From contig NZ_JADLRJ010000014.1 of the NCBI RefSeq assembly GCF_015477355.1, positions 62,001 to 126,000 of the forward strand: a stretch of DNA of 64,000 bases, read 5' to 3'. The notes under the pieces were generated by a model. The model was not told the DNA's origin. It searched no databases and was given only the letters and a program-made list of their open reading frames with translations. A program made the translations under genes and the position numbers. This document shows positions 1-12,400 of this stretch, piece after piece (position 1 is the stretch's first letter; every line of letters begins with the position of its first letter). The DNA is from Nocardia blacklockiae (lineage in GTDB: Bacteria > Actinomycetota > Actinomycetes > Mycobacteriales > Mycobacteriaceae).

Positions 1-483
1 GGCCAGGGTGAGGGCGAGGGTGCCGCCGGCCGAGTCGCCGAACACGATGCGGTGGCGCGGCTCGACACCGTCCACGGCGCGTTCGTAGGCGGTGTCGACC
101 ATGGGGACGATGACCGAGTGGTCGTGCTCGGGCGCCAGCGGGTACATCGGCATGACGTAGGTGCAGCCGAGCAGATCGACCATCTTCGCCGCGAAGCGCC
201 AGTGGTGCGGCTCGGGCGCCTCCACGAATCCACCGCCGTGCATGTGGAAGATGTGCCACGGGCAGGTCGGCCCGGACCGCGGCGCGAGGGTGTACACGAC
301 GTGGTCGTCGACCGTCTCGCTGTCGACGGCGTAGCGCTCGCGCAGCCGCCGCGGCGGCCGGGACCGTTGCGGCGCCTGATGTTCCGGCAGCTTCGCCCGC
401 ATGACGGCGGGATCGGCGTAGAACCGCTTGTTCCGCAGCAGCCGCATGCGCGTGATCTCCAGGTGCGCTTGCCACGACGTCAC
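1..483 (-). CDS. Alpha/beta hydrolase fold-3 esterase, HSL-like (partial)
   Basis: The first 161 codons of a gene that runs off the left edge. The GTG start at 483 follows a good ribosome binding site (AGGAGG about 5 nt upstream). The translation contains HGGGF near residue 80, the oxyanion-hole motif of the hormone-sensitive lipase family, and GDSAGG near residue 150, the nucleophile elbow with the catalytic serine. The Asp and His of the triad would lie beyond the edge. The family hydrolyses short-chain esters or lactones; the natural substrate cannot be read from sequence. No signal peptide is visible, so it is probably cytoplasmic. Confidence 0.85.
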   Translation of the reverse strand, partial: MTSWQAHLEITRMRLLRNKRFYADPAVMRAKLPEHQAPQRSRPPRRLRERYAVDSETVDDHVVYTLAPRSGPTCPWHIFHMHGGGFVEAPEPHHWRFAAKMVDLLGCTYVMPMYPLAPEHDHSVIVPMVDTAYERAVDGVEPRHRIVFGDSAGGTLALTLA

Positions 484-600
484 GACTGCCCTCCTACCCC
501 ACCACGGCGCTGACGATTCTCTGCGAGGCTACCCGCCGTGCCGCATTCCGGATCGAGGCCGGCGCGGCGCGGTCAGCGGGAGTGCCGGAGTGCGCAGGCG

Positions 601-1620
601 TCAGCGGACGCGTTCGGCGGAGCGGAGCAGGCGCAGGACGGCGCGTTCCACGATCTTCTGCCGCTCGTCTGGGTCGTCGACACGGTCGGCGCGGCGCACG
701 GCGGCCGCGATGGTGTCGCCGCGCTCCCAGGCCTCGACGACGCGCGGGTCGACGTAGGAGTTGCGGGCCACGGCCGGGGTGTTGCCGAGGGCCTCGGCGA
801 CCTCGGCCATGACCTGGCGCACGGCGCTGGCGCGACGGCGCTCGGAGTTCGGGCGCTCGGTCGCGGCGAGACCGGCGGCGGCCAGCACCGTGGCCTGCCA
901 GGTGCGAAAGTCCTTGGCGCTGTGGTCGTTTCCGACCAGTTCCTTGAAGCGGGCGTTGATGTCGCCCGAATGCAGTTCGCACAGGTTGCCGCCGTCGCGG
1001 TAGACCAGCAGGCGGCCGCTGGGCGAGTCGTTGCGCCGCAGCGCGCGCACCGCCCGCGCCAGATCCGGCTCGGTGATGCGCACGCGGCGGCGGGCGCCGC
1101 CCTTGGCCACGTAGTCGAACAGCATCTCCTCGCCCGAGACCCGCACCTGCTCGCGCAGCAGCGTCGCGACGCCGCGGGTGCCGTGCTCCTCCGCGTATTC
1201 CTCACCGCCGATGCGGAATACGCCGCGGTCGAGCAGGCCGAGCGCGACGGCCTCGACCCGCCGCCGGTCCAGTCCCGGCCGGCGCAGGTCGCTCGCCACC
1301 TGCTCGCGCAGACGCGGCAGCCGCGCGGCCACGTCGAGCAGGCGATCGAACTTCTCCTCGTCCCGCTCCCGCCGCCACTGCTCGTGGTACAGGTACTGCC
1401 GCCGCCCCGCGGCGTCCACGCCCACCGCCTGGATGTGGCCGTTGGCGTGCGGGCAGATCCACACCTTTCGCCACGCGGGCGGAATCGCCAGCGCGCGAAT
1501 CCGCTCCGCGGTCTCGGCATCGTTCACCGCGTCCCCCGACGCGTCCACATACGAGAACCCCCGCCCCCGCCGAACCCGCCGCAGCCCTTGACCGTACGGT
1601 CTACTCCGCCGCAACCGCAT
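601..1620 (-). CDS. DNA topoisomerase IB (bacterial/poxvirus type)
   Basis: A 339-residue type IB topoisomerase, which relaxes supercoils through a 3'-phosphotyrosyl intermediate without ATP. Visible family signatures are VWICPHANGHIQAVG-DAAGRRQYLYH in the N-terminal domain, the FRIGGEEYAEEHGTRG block, SAKDFRTWQAT in the catalytic core, and the C-terminal NTPAVARNSYVDPRV, whose tyrosine is the expected nucleophile. I chose the ATG at 1620 because GAGAGGAG lies just upstream. The frame stays open to 1803, but that extension is low-complexity and unlike the family. The gene is divergent from the glycosyltransferase at 1802. Confidence 0.92.
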   Translation of the reverse strand: MRLRRSRPYGQGLRRVRRGRGFSYVDASGDAVNDAETAERIRALAIPPAWRKVWICPHANGHIQAVGVDAAGRRQYLYHEQWRRERDEEKFDRLLDVAARLPRLREQVASDLRRPGLDRRRVEAVALGLLDRGVFRIGGEEYAEEHGTRGVATLLREQVRVSGEEMLFDYVAKGGARRRVRITEPDLARAVRALRRNDSPSGRLLVYRDGGNLCELHSGDINARFKELVGNDHSAKDFRTWQATVLAAAGLAATERPNSERRRASAVRQVMAEVAEALGNTPAVARNSYVDPRVVEAWERGDTIAAAVRRADRVDDPDERQKIVERAVLRLLRSAERVR

Positions 1621-1693
1621 CACCACACTCCTCTCGCCGCAGCCCCCGTGATACCCCGCCACCCCGCCCGCACACCCCGTGCCGGTGCCCGCT

Positions 1694-1711
1694 GTCATCC
1701 GATGGGATGAC
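1694..1711. promoter_or_regulatory. Perfect 7-bp inverted repeat between divergent genes
   Basis: GTCATCC-GATG-GGATGAC sits midway between the topoisomerase IB start (1620, minus) and the glycosyltransferase start (1802, plus). A perfect 7-bp dyad in a 181-nt divergent spacer could be an operator or a small hairpin in the 5' leader of the plus-strand gene. The strand composition also flips here, from C-rich on the left to G-rich on the right. No regulator gene is adjacent, so the role is unassigned. Confidence 0.4.
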
Positions 1712-1801
1712 GGATTCGGCGGGCGAGTGGTCTCACGGTCGCATCGGATCCCCCCGTGCGGTCGATGTGGCGCGGGGGTGGCGGCGGGCAGGATCGTGCG
1801 C

Positions 1802-3256
1802 ATGACCGGTCAGGTGGTGGAGGTGAGCGCGGCGGCGCTGTCGCGCCCGGGGGTGCCGGCGTTCGCGGCGCGGGCAGTGTCGGTGGTCGCGGCGGTGGTC
1901 GCGCTGTCGCACCTCGTGTGCGCGGGGGGCGGCTACTGGTTCGACGAGGCGTACATGCTCGCGATCGGGCGACACCACCTCGACTGGGGTTCCGCCGACC
2001 AGCCGCCGCTGGCGCCGGCGCTGGCGGCCGGGCTGGACGCGCTGGCGCCCGGCTCGATCGTGGTGCTCCGGCTGCCCGCGATCCTCGCGACCGCGGGCGC
2101 GGTGGTCGTGGCGGCCCTGATCGCGCGGGAGTTCGGCGGTGATCGCCGGGCGCAGCTGCTCACCGCGGCGGCGCAGGCGACGGCGTTGTGGGCGACGATG
2201 GGCGGCCACTGGCTCACCCCGTACACGCTGGAACCGGTGCAGTGGCTGCTGGTGCTTTGGCTGGTGGTGCGGTGGGTCCGGGTGCGCGACGACCGACTGT
2301 TGCTCGGGGTCGGCGTGCTGGCGGGTATCGCCGCCGAGACCAAGTTCCAGGTCCTGCTGCTGTGCGGTGTACTCCTTTGTGCGGCAGCGGTTTTCGGGCC
2401 GCGGCCGCTGCTGCGGCGGCCGCTGCTGTGGGTGGGCGTCGGGGTCGGCGCGCTGCTCGCGCTGCCGACGCTGCTGTGGCAGGCCCGGCACGGCTGGCCG
2501 CAATGGCGGATGGGCTCGGTGGTGGCGGCGGAGGCGCAGGCGCTCTACGGCGGCCGCCCGGGCGTGGCCGTGGCCCTGGTCGTGATGGCCGGTGTCGCGG
2601 GAACGGTGTTGTCGCTGTACGGGTTGTGGCGGCTGCTGCGGGCCGAACAGTTGCGGCCCTACCGTTTTCTCGGCGTGACCGCGGTGGTGCTGTACGTGTT
2701 CTTCGTCGTCACCGTCGGCCGGCCCTACTATCTCGGCGGACTGTACGGGCCGCTGGCCGCCGCGGGCGCGCTCGGTTTCCAGCGGCGCCGGTCTTCCGGC
2801 GGCCGGCTCGGGTGGGTGCTGTGGCCCGCCCTGGCACTCAGCGCCGCGGCGGCCGCGGGGATGCTGGCGCTGTCGGTGGTCTCCGCGAAATCCGATGCGG
2901 CGGAGTCGATCGCGCGCCGCACCACCGACGCCTATCGCGCCCTGCCCGCGGACGAGCGGGCGGCGACCGTCGTCATGGGACAGTCCTACATCACCGCGGC
3001 GTTCATCGACGTGTACGCGCCCGGCCTCCCGGCCGCGTACAGCACCAACCGCAGCTACGGATACTTCCCGCCGCCACCCGATTCCGCCCGCCACGTCCTC
3101 TACGTCGGAACGTCCCCCGACGAACTGCGCGACCACTTCGGGTCCTGCCGCCGGCTGGTCGACGACGGCGAGGAGCAGGCGGAGTGGTTCTGCGCGGACC
3201 GCCGCGAGTCGTGGCGGGAACTCTGGCCGCGACTGCGCCACCTCGACCTCACCTGA
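1802..3256 (+). CDS. Membrane glycosyltransferase, GT39/PMT-like (GT-C fold)
   Basis: A 484-residue multi-spanning membrane protein with about ten hydrophobic segments. After the first segment it has FDEAYMLAIGRHHLDWG, the acidic motif in the first extracytoplasmic loop of GT-C enzymes, then SADQPPLAPAL, both typical of the ArnT/PMT_2 group. These enzymes transfer sugars from polyprenyl-phosphate donors to lipids, proteins or polysaccharide outside the membrane. The ATG at 1802 fits; the frame is open upstream to 1679, but that part lacks hydrophobic character. The soluble C-terminal 100 residues are variable in this family. It converges on and overlaps the acetyltransferase by 8 nt. Acceptor and donor are unknown. 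Confidence 0.85.
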   Translation: MTGQVVEVSAAALSRPGVPAFAARAVSVVAAVVALSHLVCAGGGYWFDEAYMLAIGRHHLDWGSADQPPLAPALAAGLDALAPGSIVVLRLPAILATAGAVVVAALIAREFGGDRRAQLLTAAAQATALWATMGGHWLTPYTLEPVQWLLVLWLVVRWVRVRDDRLLLGVGVLAGIAAETKFQVLLLCGVLLCAAAVFGPRPLLRRPLLWVGVGVGALLALPTLLWQARHGWPQWRMGSVVAAEAQALYGGRPGVAVALVVMAGVAGTVLSLYGLWRLLRAEQLRPYRFLGVTAVVLYVFFVVTVGRPYYLGGLYGPLAAAGALGFQRRRSSGGRLGWVLWPALALSAAAAAGMLALSVVSAKSDAAESIARRTTDAYRALPADERAATVVMGQSYITAAFIDVYAPGLPAAYSTNRSYGYFPPPPDSARHVLYVGTSPDELRDHFGSCRRLVDDGEEQAEWFCADRRESWRELWPRLRHLDLT

Positions 3257-3946
3257 GCGGATCCCGCACGGCCGCAGCGGCTTCCAGGTCGTCGACGCTG
3301 CCGGACATGACGGCGCGGACGTGCGCGGTGAGGTGGTCCAGCGGCCAGTCCCACCACGCGACGGCGAGCAGCCGGGCGATGTCGGACTCGCTGTAGCGGG
3401 TGCGGATGAGGCGGGCCGGGTTGCCGCCGACGACGGCGTAGTCGGGGACGTCGCGGGTGACCACGGACCCGGCGGCGACGATGGCTCCGTGGCCGATGCG
3501 CACGCCCGGCAGCACCGTCACGCCGTTGCCCAGCCAGACGTCGTTGCCCAGCACGGTGTCTCCGCGATTGGGCAGGTCGGTGAGCAGGTCGATGTGCTCG
3601 GACCAGGCGCCGCCCATGGTGGGGAACGGGAAGGTGGAGGGACCGTCCATACGGTGGTTGGCGCCGTTCATGATGAACCGCACGCCGGTCGCCAGCGCGC
3701 AGAACTTGCCGATGATCAGCTTCTCCGGCCCGTAGTGGTACAGCACGTTGCGGGTCTCGAACGCGGTCGCGTCGTCGGGATCGTCGTAGTAGGAGAAGTC
3801 CCCGGCTTCGATCAGGGGCGAGGTGATCAGCGGCCGCAGCAGCACCACCCGGGGCTGGCCGGGCATCGGGTGCAGCACGGTCGGTTCGGTGGGTTTCGTC
3901 TCGGGCACGGTGAAAGTCCTTCCGGGAGTAGGTGTTCGGGTGTCGG

Positions 3947-3950
<4 letters not shown>
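3249..3950 (-). CDS. Streptogramin A O-acetyltransferase-like protein (Vat/xenobiotic acetyltransferase)
   Basis: A 233-residue left-handed beta-helix (hexapeptide repeat) acetyltransferase. The active-site region MNGANHRMDGPSTFPF matches Vat-type enzymes, with the catalytic histidine in NH-R, followed by LGNDVWLGNGVTVLPG and VVGGNPARLIRTRY. The family inactivates group A streptogramins by acetylation from acetyl-CoA. About 40 residues of N-terminal extension precede the usual start. The GTG start overlaps the stop of the upstream ABC-F gene by 4 nt (GTGA), so translation is coupled and the two form one resistance operon. Drug specificity is inferred; CatB-type chloramphenicol acetyltransferases are the nearest alternative. 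Confidence 0.88.
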
Positions 3951-5554
<1,604 letters not shown>

Positions 5555-5562
5555 GGGCACAC

Positions 5563-5623
5563 TCCGAAGCATTCGAGGACGACGCGGCCCGCACGGACCG
5601 CAGGACGGGGTGAACGCTTCGGA
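5563..5623 (-). promoter_or_regulatory. Putative translational attenuator of the ABC-F/Vat operon
   Basis: On the minus strand TCCGAAGC (5623-5616) pairs perfectly with GCTTCGGA (5570-5563). The second arm contains the CGGA of the ABC-F ribosome binding site, so the folded leader would hide the start of the ABC-F gene. The first arm is inside the first codons of the leader ORF, where a stalled ribosome would release the second arm. The 45-nt loop is itself GC-rich and could fold locally. Confidence 0.5.
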
Positions 5624-5645
5624 AGAACATCGGCGACCTCACTAG

Positions 5646-5661
5646 TGCGACAACTGTTGCA
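5646..5661. promoter_or_regulatory. Imperfect 16-bp palindrome, likely TetR operator
   Basis: TGCGACAACTGTTGCA matches its own reverse complement at 12 of 16 positions (half-site TGCnACA). It sits in the short spacer between the leader ORF of the resistance operon and the divergent TetR gene. That is where a TetR-family repressor controlling both transcripts would bind. A TAGGAT -10-like hexamer for the plus strand overlaps 5663-5668. Confidence 0.5.
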
Positions 5662-5708
5662 TTAGGATGGTGTCATATCCCGACCTCGAGAGCAAACGGA
5701 TTGCGACG

Positions 5709-6350
5709 ATGAGTCCTTCGACAGCCGGCGAACCCCCGCGCCCGGTCCCCCGCCCCGGCGGCCGCACCGCCCGCGTCCGCGAGCAGGTGCTCGACGCGGT
5801 CCGTGCGGTGCTGACCGAGCACGGCTACGACGCGCTGACCGTGGACGCGGTCGCCGCCCGCGCGGGCGTGCACCGGACCACGGTGTATCGCCGCTGGCAC
5901 GACGCCGGGGGCCTGATCGCCGACATCTTCGCCGCGGCCGCCGACCTGGACTGGCAGCCCCGCGACACCGGTTCCCTGCGCGGCGACCTGGCCGCGCTCA
6001 ATCAGGAGATCCAGGATTCGCTGCGCGAGGAGCCGTCGATCGCGGCGGCGCTGATCGCGGTCTCGTTCCGGTCCGAGGCGGCCGCCGCGGCGCTGCGGCG
6101 GCTGTGGGAGGACCGGTACACCCAGTGCGAGATCGTCGTCGAGCGCGCGGTGGCGCGGGGCGAGATCCCACCCGGCGTCGACGCGCGGGCCCTCCTGGTC
6201 GCCGCTACCGCACCGCTCTACCACCACCTGGTCCTGCTGCGGACGCCGCCGGACCCCGACCTACCCGACCACGCCGCGAAAGCCGCGGCCCTTGCCGCGC
6301 GCGCCGGTGCTTTCACCAAACCCGCTGGGCCGCATAGCGACTCAGCATAG
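5709..6350 (+). CDS. TetR/AcrR family regulator
   Basis: A 213-residue one-component regulator. The N-terminal helix-turn-helix reads ALTVDAVAARAGVHRTTVYRRW (about residues 42-63), the classic TetR recognition region. The C-terminal ligand domain is of the AcrR type, with GEIPPGVDARALLVAATAPLYHHLVL. It is divergent from the ABC-F/Vat resistance operon with a palindrome between, so it is likely the local repressor, possibly drug-responsive. An in-frame ATG at 5667 is possible, but it abuts the palindrome and has no usable ribosome binding site spacing; the ATG at 5709 is also weak. Confidence 0.85.
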   Translation: MSPSTAGEPPRPVPRPGGRTARVREQVLDAVRAVLTEHGYDALTVDAVAARAGVHRTTVYRRWHDAGGLIADIFAAAADLDWQPRDTGSLRGDLAALNQEIQDSLREEPSIAAALIAVSFRSEAAAAALRRLWEDRYTQCEIVVERAVARGEIPPGVDARALLVAATAPLYHHLVLLRTPPDPDLPDHAAKAAALAARAGAFTKPAGPHSDSA

Positions 6351-6428
6351 AGGTGATCGCGGCAGCACGATTTGCCGAGGCTCGCGATGTCATGCCCCGT
6401 CCAGGGCCGCGAGTCCCTGGAGTACCGC

Positions 6429-9400
6429 TCAGTCGCAGTCGGATTCGAGGTCGGCCAGGTGGCCGCGGAGGGTTGCGGCGAGGGCTTCGATCGTGTGGCG
6501 TTCGAACAGTTGCTCCGGGTAGGTCAGGGTGCCCGAGATGGTGACGGGCTCGCCGGGGGTGGCGCGCTCGGTCAGCTCGAGCAGCAGGTCGAATTCGGTC
6601 GTCGGCGTCGGTAGCGGATACGTGCTCGCGTCCGGGAACAGTTCCGGCGCAACGGTTTCGACGCGGTAGCTGGTCGCCACCTGAATCAGCGGATGGCGAT
6701 GTGCGACGCGGCGCGGGTTCACCTGCTCGACCATGCGGTCGAACGGGTAGTCGCGATTGTCGACCGCGGTGAGCAGGTCGTCGCGGACCGCGCGCACCAG
6801 TGCGTGGCCGCCCGCGACGGTGTCGACGCGCACGATCACCAGGTCGATCAGGCAGCCGACGACGGTGTCGAGTTCCTCGCTGTCGCGCCCGCTCACCGCC
6901 ACGCCGATCGGCACGTCCCTACCCGCCCCGGTCGCGCTGAGCGCGGCGGCCAGCGCGGTGTGCACCACCGCGTACGGCGTTGCGGCACAGGCGCGTGCCA
7001 CCCGCGCGACCGCCGCCGCGTCGAGCACCACGGGCACCGTCGCCGCGGTGCGCCCGGTCAGCTCCGTCCGCGGCCGGGCATAGGGCAGCGACAGTTCCTC
7101 GGGCAGATCCGCCAATTTCGCGCGCCAGTACCGGGACTGGGCGTGCAGGACCGACCCGGGCTCCGACTCGTCGCCCAATCGTGCCCGCAGAGCGAGCACA
7201 TGATCCGCGTATTGCCCGGCCGGAGTGGGCCATTCGGGCGCGCTGCCCTGTTGCCGGGCGGCGTAGGCGACGGCCAGGTCGCGCCGCAGCACGGCCAGCG
7301 ATTCCCCGTCGACCGCCGCGTGGTGCATCATCGCGAACAGTACGTGCCGGTCCGGAGCGAGCCGGAACAGCTTGCCGCGCAGCGGAAGCTGGGACCGCAG
7401 ATCGAAACCTCGCTCCACCTCACGGGCCAGCGCGCCGTCCAGCTCGCCCGCCTCGATGTCGAGCGCGGGCAACCCGATCCGCACGGACTCGGCGGCGACG
7501 ATCTGTTGTACGGGCCCGTTCTCGGTGTACGGCAGGACCGTACGCAAGCTCTCGTGCCGGGCGACGAGATCGCCGACGGCCGCCCGCAGCGCCGCCGTAT
7601 CCAGATCACCGCGGACCTCGACCGCCGCCGCGAGCAGGTAGTCCGCCCGCTGGCCGCCGAGATAGTTGACGGTCCAGAACCGTTGCTGCGCGGGCGACAA
7701 CGGCAGCACAGCGGGCCGCGTCATGGGCGACGCGACGGTCCGGGACGGCCCGGCGGCGCGGGTGCCGAGGTGGCGCTCCATACCGGCCACCGTGGGCGCC
7801 TCGAACAGGTCCCGCAGCGAGACCGGGCCGCCGAGCGCGGACCGGATCCGGCCCACCAGCCGCATCGCCGACAGCGAATTGCCGCCGAGCGCGAACAAGT
7901 CGTCGTCGATACCCACCTCGGCCACGCCGAGGGCGGCCGCGAACAGCTCCGCCAGAATCCGCTGCCGGGGCGAGCGCGCCGCACGACCGTCGGCGCGCGG
8001 GGGTGGCGGCAGCGCGTCGAAATCGACCTTCCCCGTGGGGGTCAGCGGTAGTGCGGGTATCTCCACAACGACCGCCGGGACCAGATAGCGGGGCAGTTCG
8101 TCGAGCAGTTCCGCACGCAGCCGCACCGGGTCCACCGGGGTGCGGGCCACGACGTAGGCGACGAGCGCGGTGCCGCCGGTCCCGGTGCGTGCGGTCACCA
8201 CGGCCGCCGCGACAGCGGGACGCCGCCGCAACGCCGCCTCGACTTCGCCGGGCTCCACCCGGAAGCCGCCGACTTTCACCTGCCGGTCCGAGCGCCCGTG
8301 AAAGTGCATGACGCCCTGGCGATCCCAGCGCCCGAGGTCGCCGGTCCGGTACATGCGGGCGCCCGGCGGGCCGAACGGGCAGGCGACGAATCGGTCGGCC
8401 GTCGCCCCGGGCACGCGGTGGTAGCCATCCGCCAAACCCTGTCCGGCCAGATAGATCTCACCGACGACCATCGGCGGGACCGGCCGCAGCATCGAGTCCA
8501 GGACGAACACCGAGCTGTTCTCGATCGGGCGGCCGATCGGCACCGGGCCGTCGGCGTCCACCCGCGAAACATCGTGTGCCAGTGCGATGAACGTCGCCTC
8601 CACCGGGCCGAAGCCGTTCACCACGATGGCGTCGGGCCGCACCGCGCGTACCCGGGCCACCGCCGCGGGCGCGAGCGCGGAGCCCGCCACGATCAGCCGC
8701 AGCCGGGCCAGCTCGGCCGCGTGGTGCTCGCTGAGCACCTCGAACAATCCACTGGCCACCGACGCGGTCGTCACCCCGCCCTCGCGCAGGATCCGGCCGT
8801 ACTCGGCCGGGTCGGCGTCCCCGGCGGGGGCCACGACGAGACAGCGGCCCGTGAGCAATGGCAGCCACAGCTCGTGGACGGCGAAATCCCAGGAGTGCGG
8901 CGAGTGGAACAGGATCCGATCCGCCACGCCGCCGCTACGGGCCAGCTCGCGAACGCGCGCGAGGATATTGCGCTGGGTGACGACGACGCCCTTCGGCACG
9001 CCCGTCGAGCCGGAGGTGAACATCAGGCAGGCGGGCGTGTCGACGGGCACGAGCGGCAGCACGTCGCCCTCCGGCGCCTCGTCCGCGGCCGTCATCGCCG
9101 CGGCATCGAGAATCACCTCGGCTCCGCTGTGCCGCAGCATGTTCCGCCGCCGTTCGGCCGGGAAGCGCTGGTCCAGCGGCACGATCAGCGCACCGAGCCG
9201 CACCACGGCCAGGAACGCCACCGCCACCTCGGCGGAGCGGTCCAGCGTGACACCCACGGCGCTGCCCGGGCCGACCCCCAGACGGGCCAGATACCCCGAC
9301 ACCCGGCGGACTCGCGCACGCACCTCCGCGAAGGTCAGCTCCGCGCCCTCGGAACGAATCGCCACACGGTCGGCGTGCCGTGTGGCCGTCTCCTCGAAAA

Positions 9401-12400
9401 CAGCTGCCAGACAGTGGTTTCCCACATCACCGCGAGAACCGACGCCCCACTCCAGCATTCGACGCCGCTCGGCGGGCGGCAGCAGATCGGTGGCCGCGAC
9501 CGTCCGTTCGGGCGCGTCCGTGAGTGCGGCGCAGGCCGCGCGGAAGCGCTCCCACCACTGCTCCGGAGTGCCGAACCAGTCCAGCTGCCGCGGCCGCACC
9601 GCCAGGCGGAAAACCGTGCGTTCGGCGCCGGGCACCACGACGAGGGCCACCGGATAGTGCGGGCGGTCGAAGACGTCGACCATGCGCGCGCGCAGACCGG
9701 CGTCACCGAGATCGTCGACCTGCACCGGGTAGTTCTCGAAAACGACCGAGGTGTCGAACAATTCGGCGCTGCCCGCGACCTCCTCGATCTCGTGCAGCCC
9801 GAGATGGTCGTGCTCGTAGAGGGCGGCGCGGGTCGCCTGCAATCCGGCGGCGAGCGCGGCGAGGGTGTCGCCCGGCCGCAGCCGCACCCGGACCGGGACG
9901 GTGTTGATCATCAGACCCACCATCCGCTCGGCGTCCAGGTCCGCCGGGCGCACCGCCACGGTGGTGCCGAAGACGACGTCGTCGCTGCCGGTGAGGTGCG
10001 CCAGCACCAACGCCCACGCCGCCGACACCAGCGTGTTGAGGGTCAGGCCGGCCGCGGCCGCCCGCTGCGGCAGGCGCTCGGCCAGCGCGTCCGGCAGCAC
10101 GAATTCGTGCACCTCCGGCTGTTCCGACCAGCCCGCGCGCCCGGCGCGGCTGACCCGCGTCGGACGGCAGTCGCGCAGCTCGGCCTGCCACGCGGCCCGA
10201 GCCGCGTCGCGGTCGCGGCCGGCCCGCCACCGCAGGTAGTCGCGGAACGGTGGCGCGGGCGGCAGGTCCGCGCCCAGGTAGAGCAGGATCGTCTCGCGCA
10301 GCACGTTCGCCACCGACCAGCCGTCGAGCAGGACGTGGTGGTGGGTGAACGCCAGCCGCCACTCCTGCGGGCCCGTGCGGACGAGACAGAACGCGAGCGG
10401 CGGCGCGGCGGCGGGGTCGATGCGGCGGCGTTCGGCACGCAGCGTGTCGGTCAGGAAGCGCTCCCGCTCCGGCTCCGGCAGGGACGTGGAATCCACTGTG
10501 CGCCAGTCCGGTTCGACGCCCTCGCGCACGACGGCGACGATCCGGTCCGCGCCCTCGACAGCGAAGACGCAACCGAGGTGTGGGTGGCGGCGCAGCAGCG
10601 CGACGGTGGCCGCGCGCAACCGCTGTTCGTCGAGTTCACCCTCGAGGCCCAGAACCAGCTGCACCACGTACGCGTCCTCCGGGGCCTCGGCGGCCCGCTG
10701 GTAGAGCGTGTGGAACAGCAGCCCGGCTTGCAGCGGTGTGGCGGGCAGCAGATCCGACGGTTCGCCGAAATTCGCCCGGAGCCGGGACAATTCGGCTGCG
10801 GTGACCTCGGCGAGGGGGAAGTCGGACGGCGTGCGTTCCACGCCCGCCGGGTCGGTGTGGTGGGTGGCGAACGAGGCGAGCACCGCGGCCCAGTCGCCGG
10901 CCATCTGCTGGACCGTGGCAGCATCGACAACGCTTGGCGCCCAGGTCCATTCGGCTCGCAGCACCGGACCCGCCGGTGTCTCCGCTACGACCGCGTTGAT
11001 TTCGAGGGCGTGCGGCAGCGCCATGCCAGGATCGGCCGTGCTGCCGAAGCGCACACCGAGCGTCCCGGCGTCGCCGCCGAGCCGGCCGAGATAGTTGAAC
11101 CCGATCGGCACCCGGGCCGCCGCGATCTCGGGCGGCACGTCGGCTCCGTGGCGCAGCAGGCCGTAGCCGACGCCCCGCCGGGGCGTGGACCGCACCGCTT
11201 CCTTGACGGTGTTGGCCGCGTCGCCGAGCCCGGAACCGTTGTCCACCATGGCGTCCCAGTCCGGCACCGCGGCCGTCAGGCGCACCGGGTACACGACGGT
11301 GAACCAGCCGAGCGTGGTCGACACGTCGAGCGCGGCCAGGCTCGGGTCGGTGAGGTCGCGGCCGTGGCCCTCGACGTCGACGAGGACGCCGGGCCAGGTG
11401 TCGCCGGGTGTGGCGCGGCGAGCGGCGACCGAGAGCGCCGCGAGCAGGATGTCGGCGACCGTGCCGCGGAACCGATGCGGCACGCGGGTGAGCAGTTCGG
11501 CGGTGTGGCCCGAACCGATTGTCACCGTGTGCGTTTCGGCCGCGCCGACCGTGTCGCGGGACGGGTCCGGGGCGCGTCCGGTCGCGTCCTGCGCCACCGT
11601 CCGCGACCACCATCGCGCCTCCGCCGCGGGCACGGGCCGCTCCGCCAGCGCGGCCGCCCAGGTCCGCAGGGGCGTGACGATCGGCGCGAAGGCCGGCTCG
11701 ACGCCCGTGGTCACCGCACGGTGCGCGGCCGCCAGCTCCGGGACCAGGATGCGCCAGGAGACGCCGTCGATCGCCAGGTGGTGGACGACGAGCAGCAGGA
11801 GTCCGGGCCGCGCGTCCAGCCACACCGCTTGCAGCAGAACGCCGTCGGACGGGCGCAGCCGGGCGCGGGCTTCGTCGAGCGCGGTGGCAAGGGCGGCCTC
11901 GGCGTCGTCTACGACGCTGTGCCGCAACAGGTTCGCCGCCGTGACCGCGCCGGGCGGGCGCACCTCGAGCTCTCGTCCGTCGTGCACGACGAGGCGCAAG
12001 GCGTCGTGGCGATCCAGGATCCGTTGCAACGCCGCACCGAGCGACTCCGCGGTGGCGTCGTCCGGCGCGGGCACGACCACGTACTGCCCGAATCCGTCGG
12101 TGGGCGTGGGGTTGTCGAGCAGCTCGCGCATGATCGGCGTCGGGTGCACCGGCCCGACACCGGCCAGCGGGTCGGCGGGGGCCGCCACCGCGGTCGCGAC
12201 CCGGGCCAGCTCGCGCACGGTCTGCCGCTCGAACACGTCCGTGGGCGTGAGCGACACCCCGCTGCCGCGGGCGCGGTTCACCAGCCGGATGGCCAGGATG
12301 CTGTCACCGCCGAAGCGGAAGAAGCTGTCGTGCACGCCGAGGTCGGGCACGCCGAGCACCGATCGCGCCAGCTCGAGCAGCAGGTGTTCGATCGCCGGGT

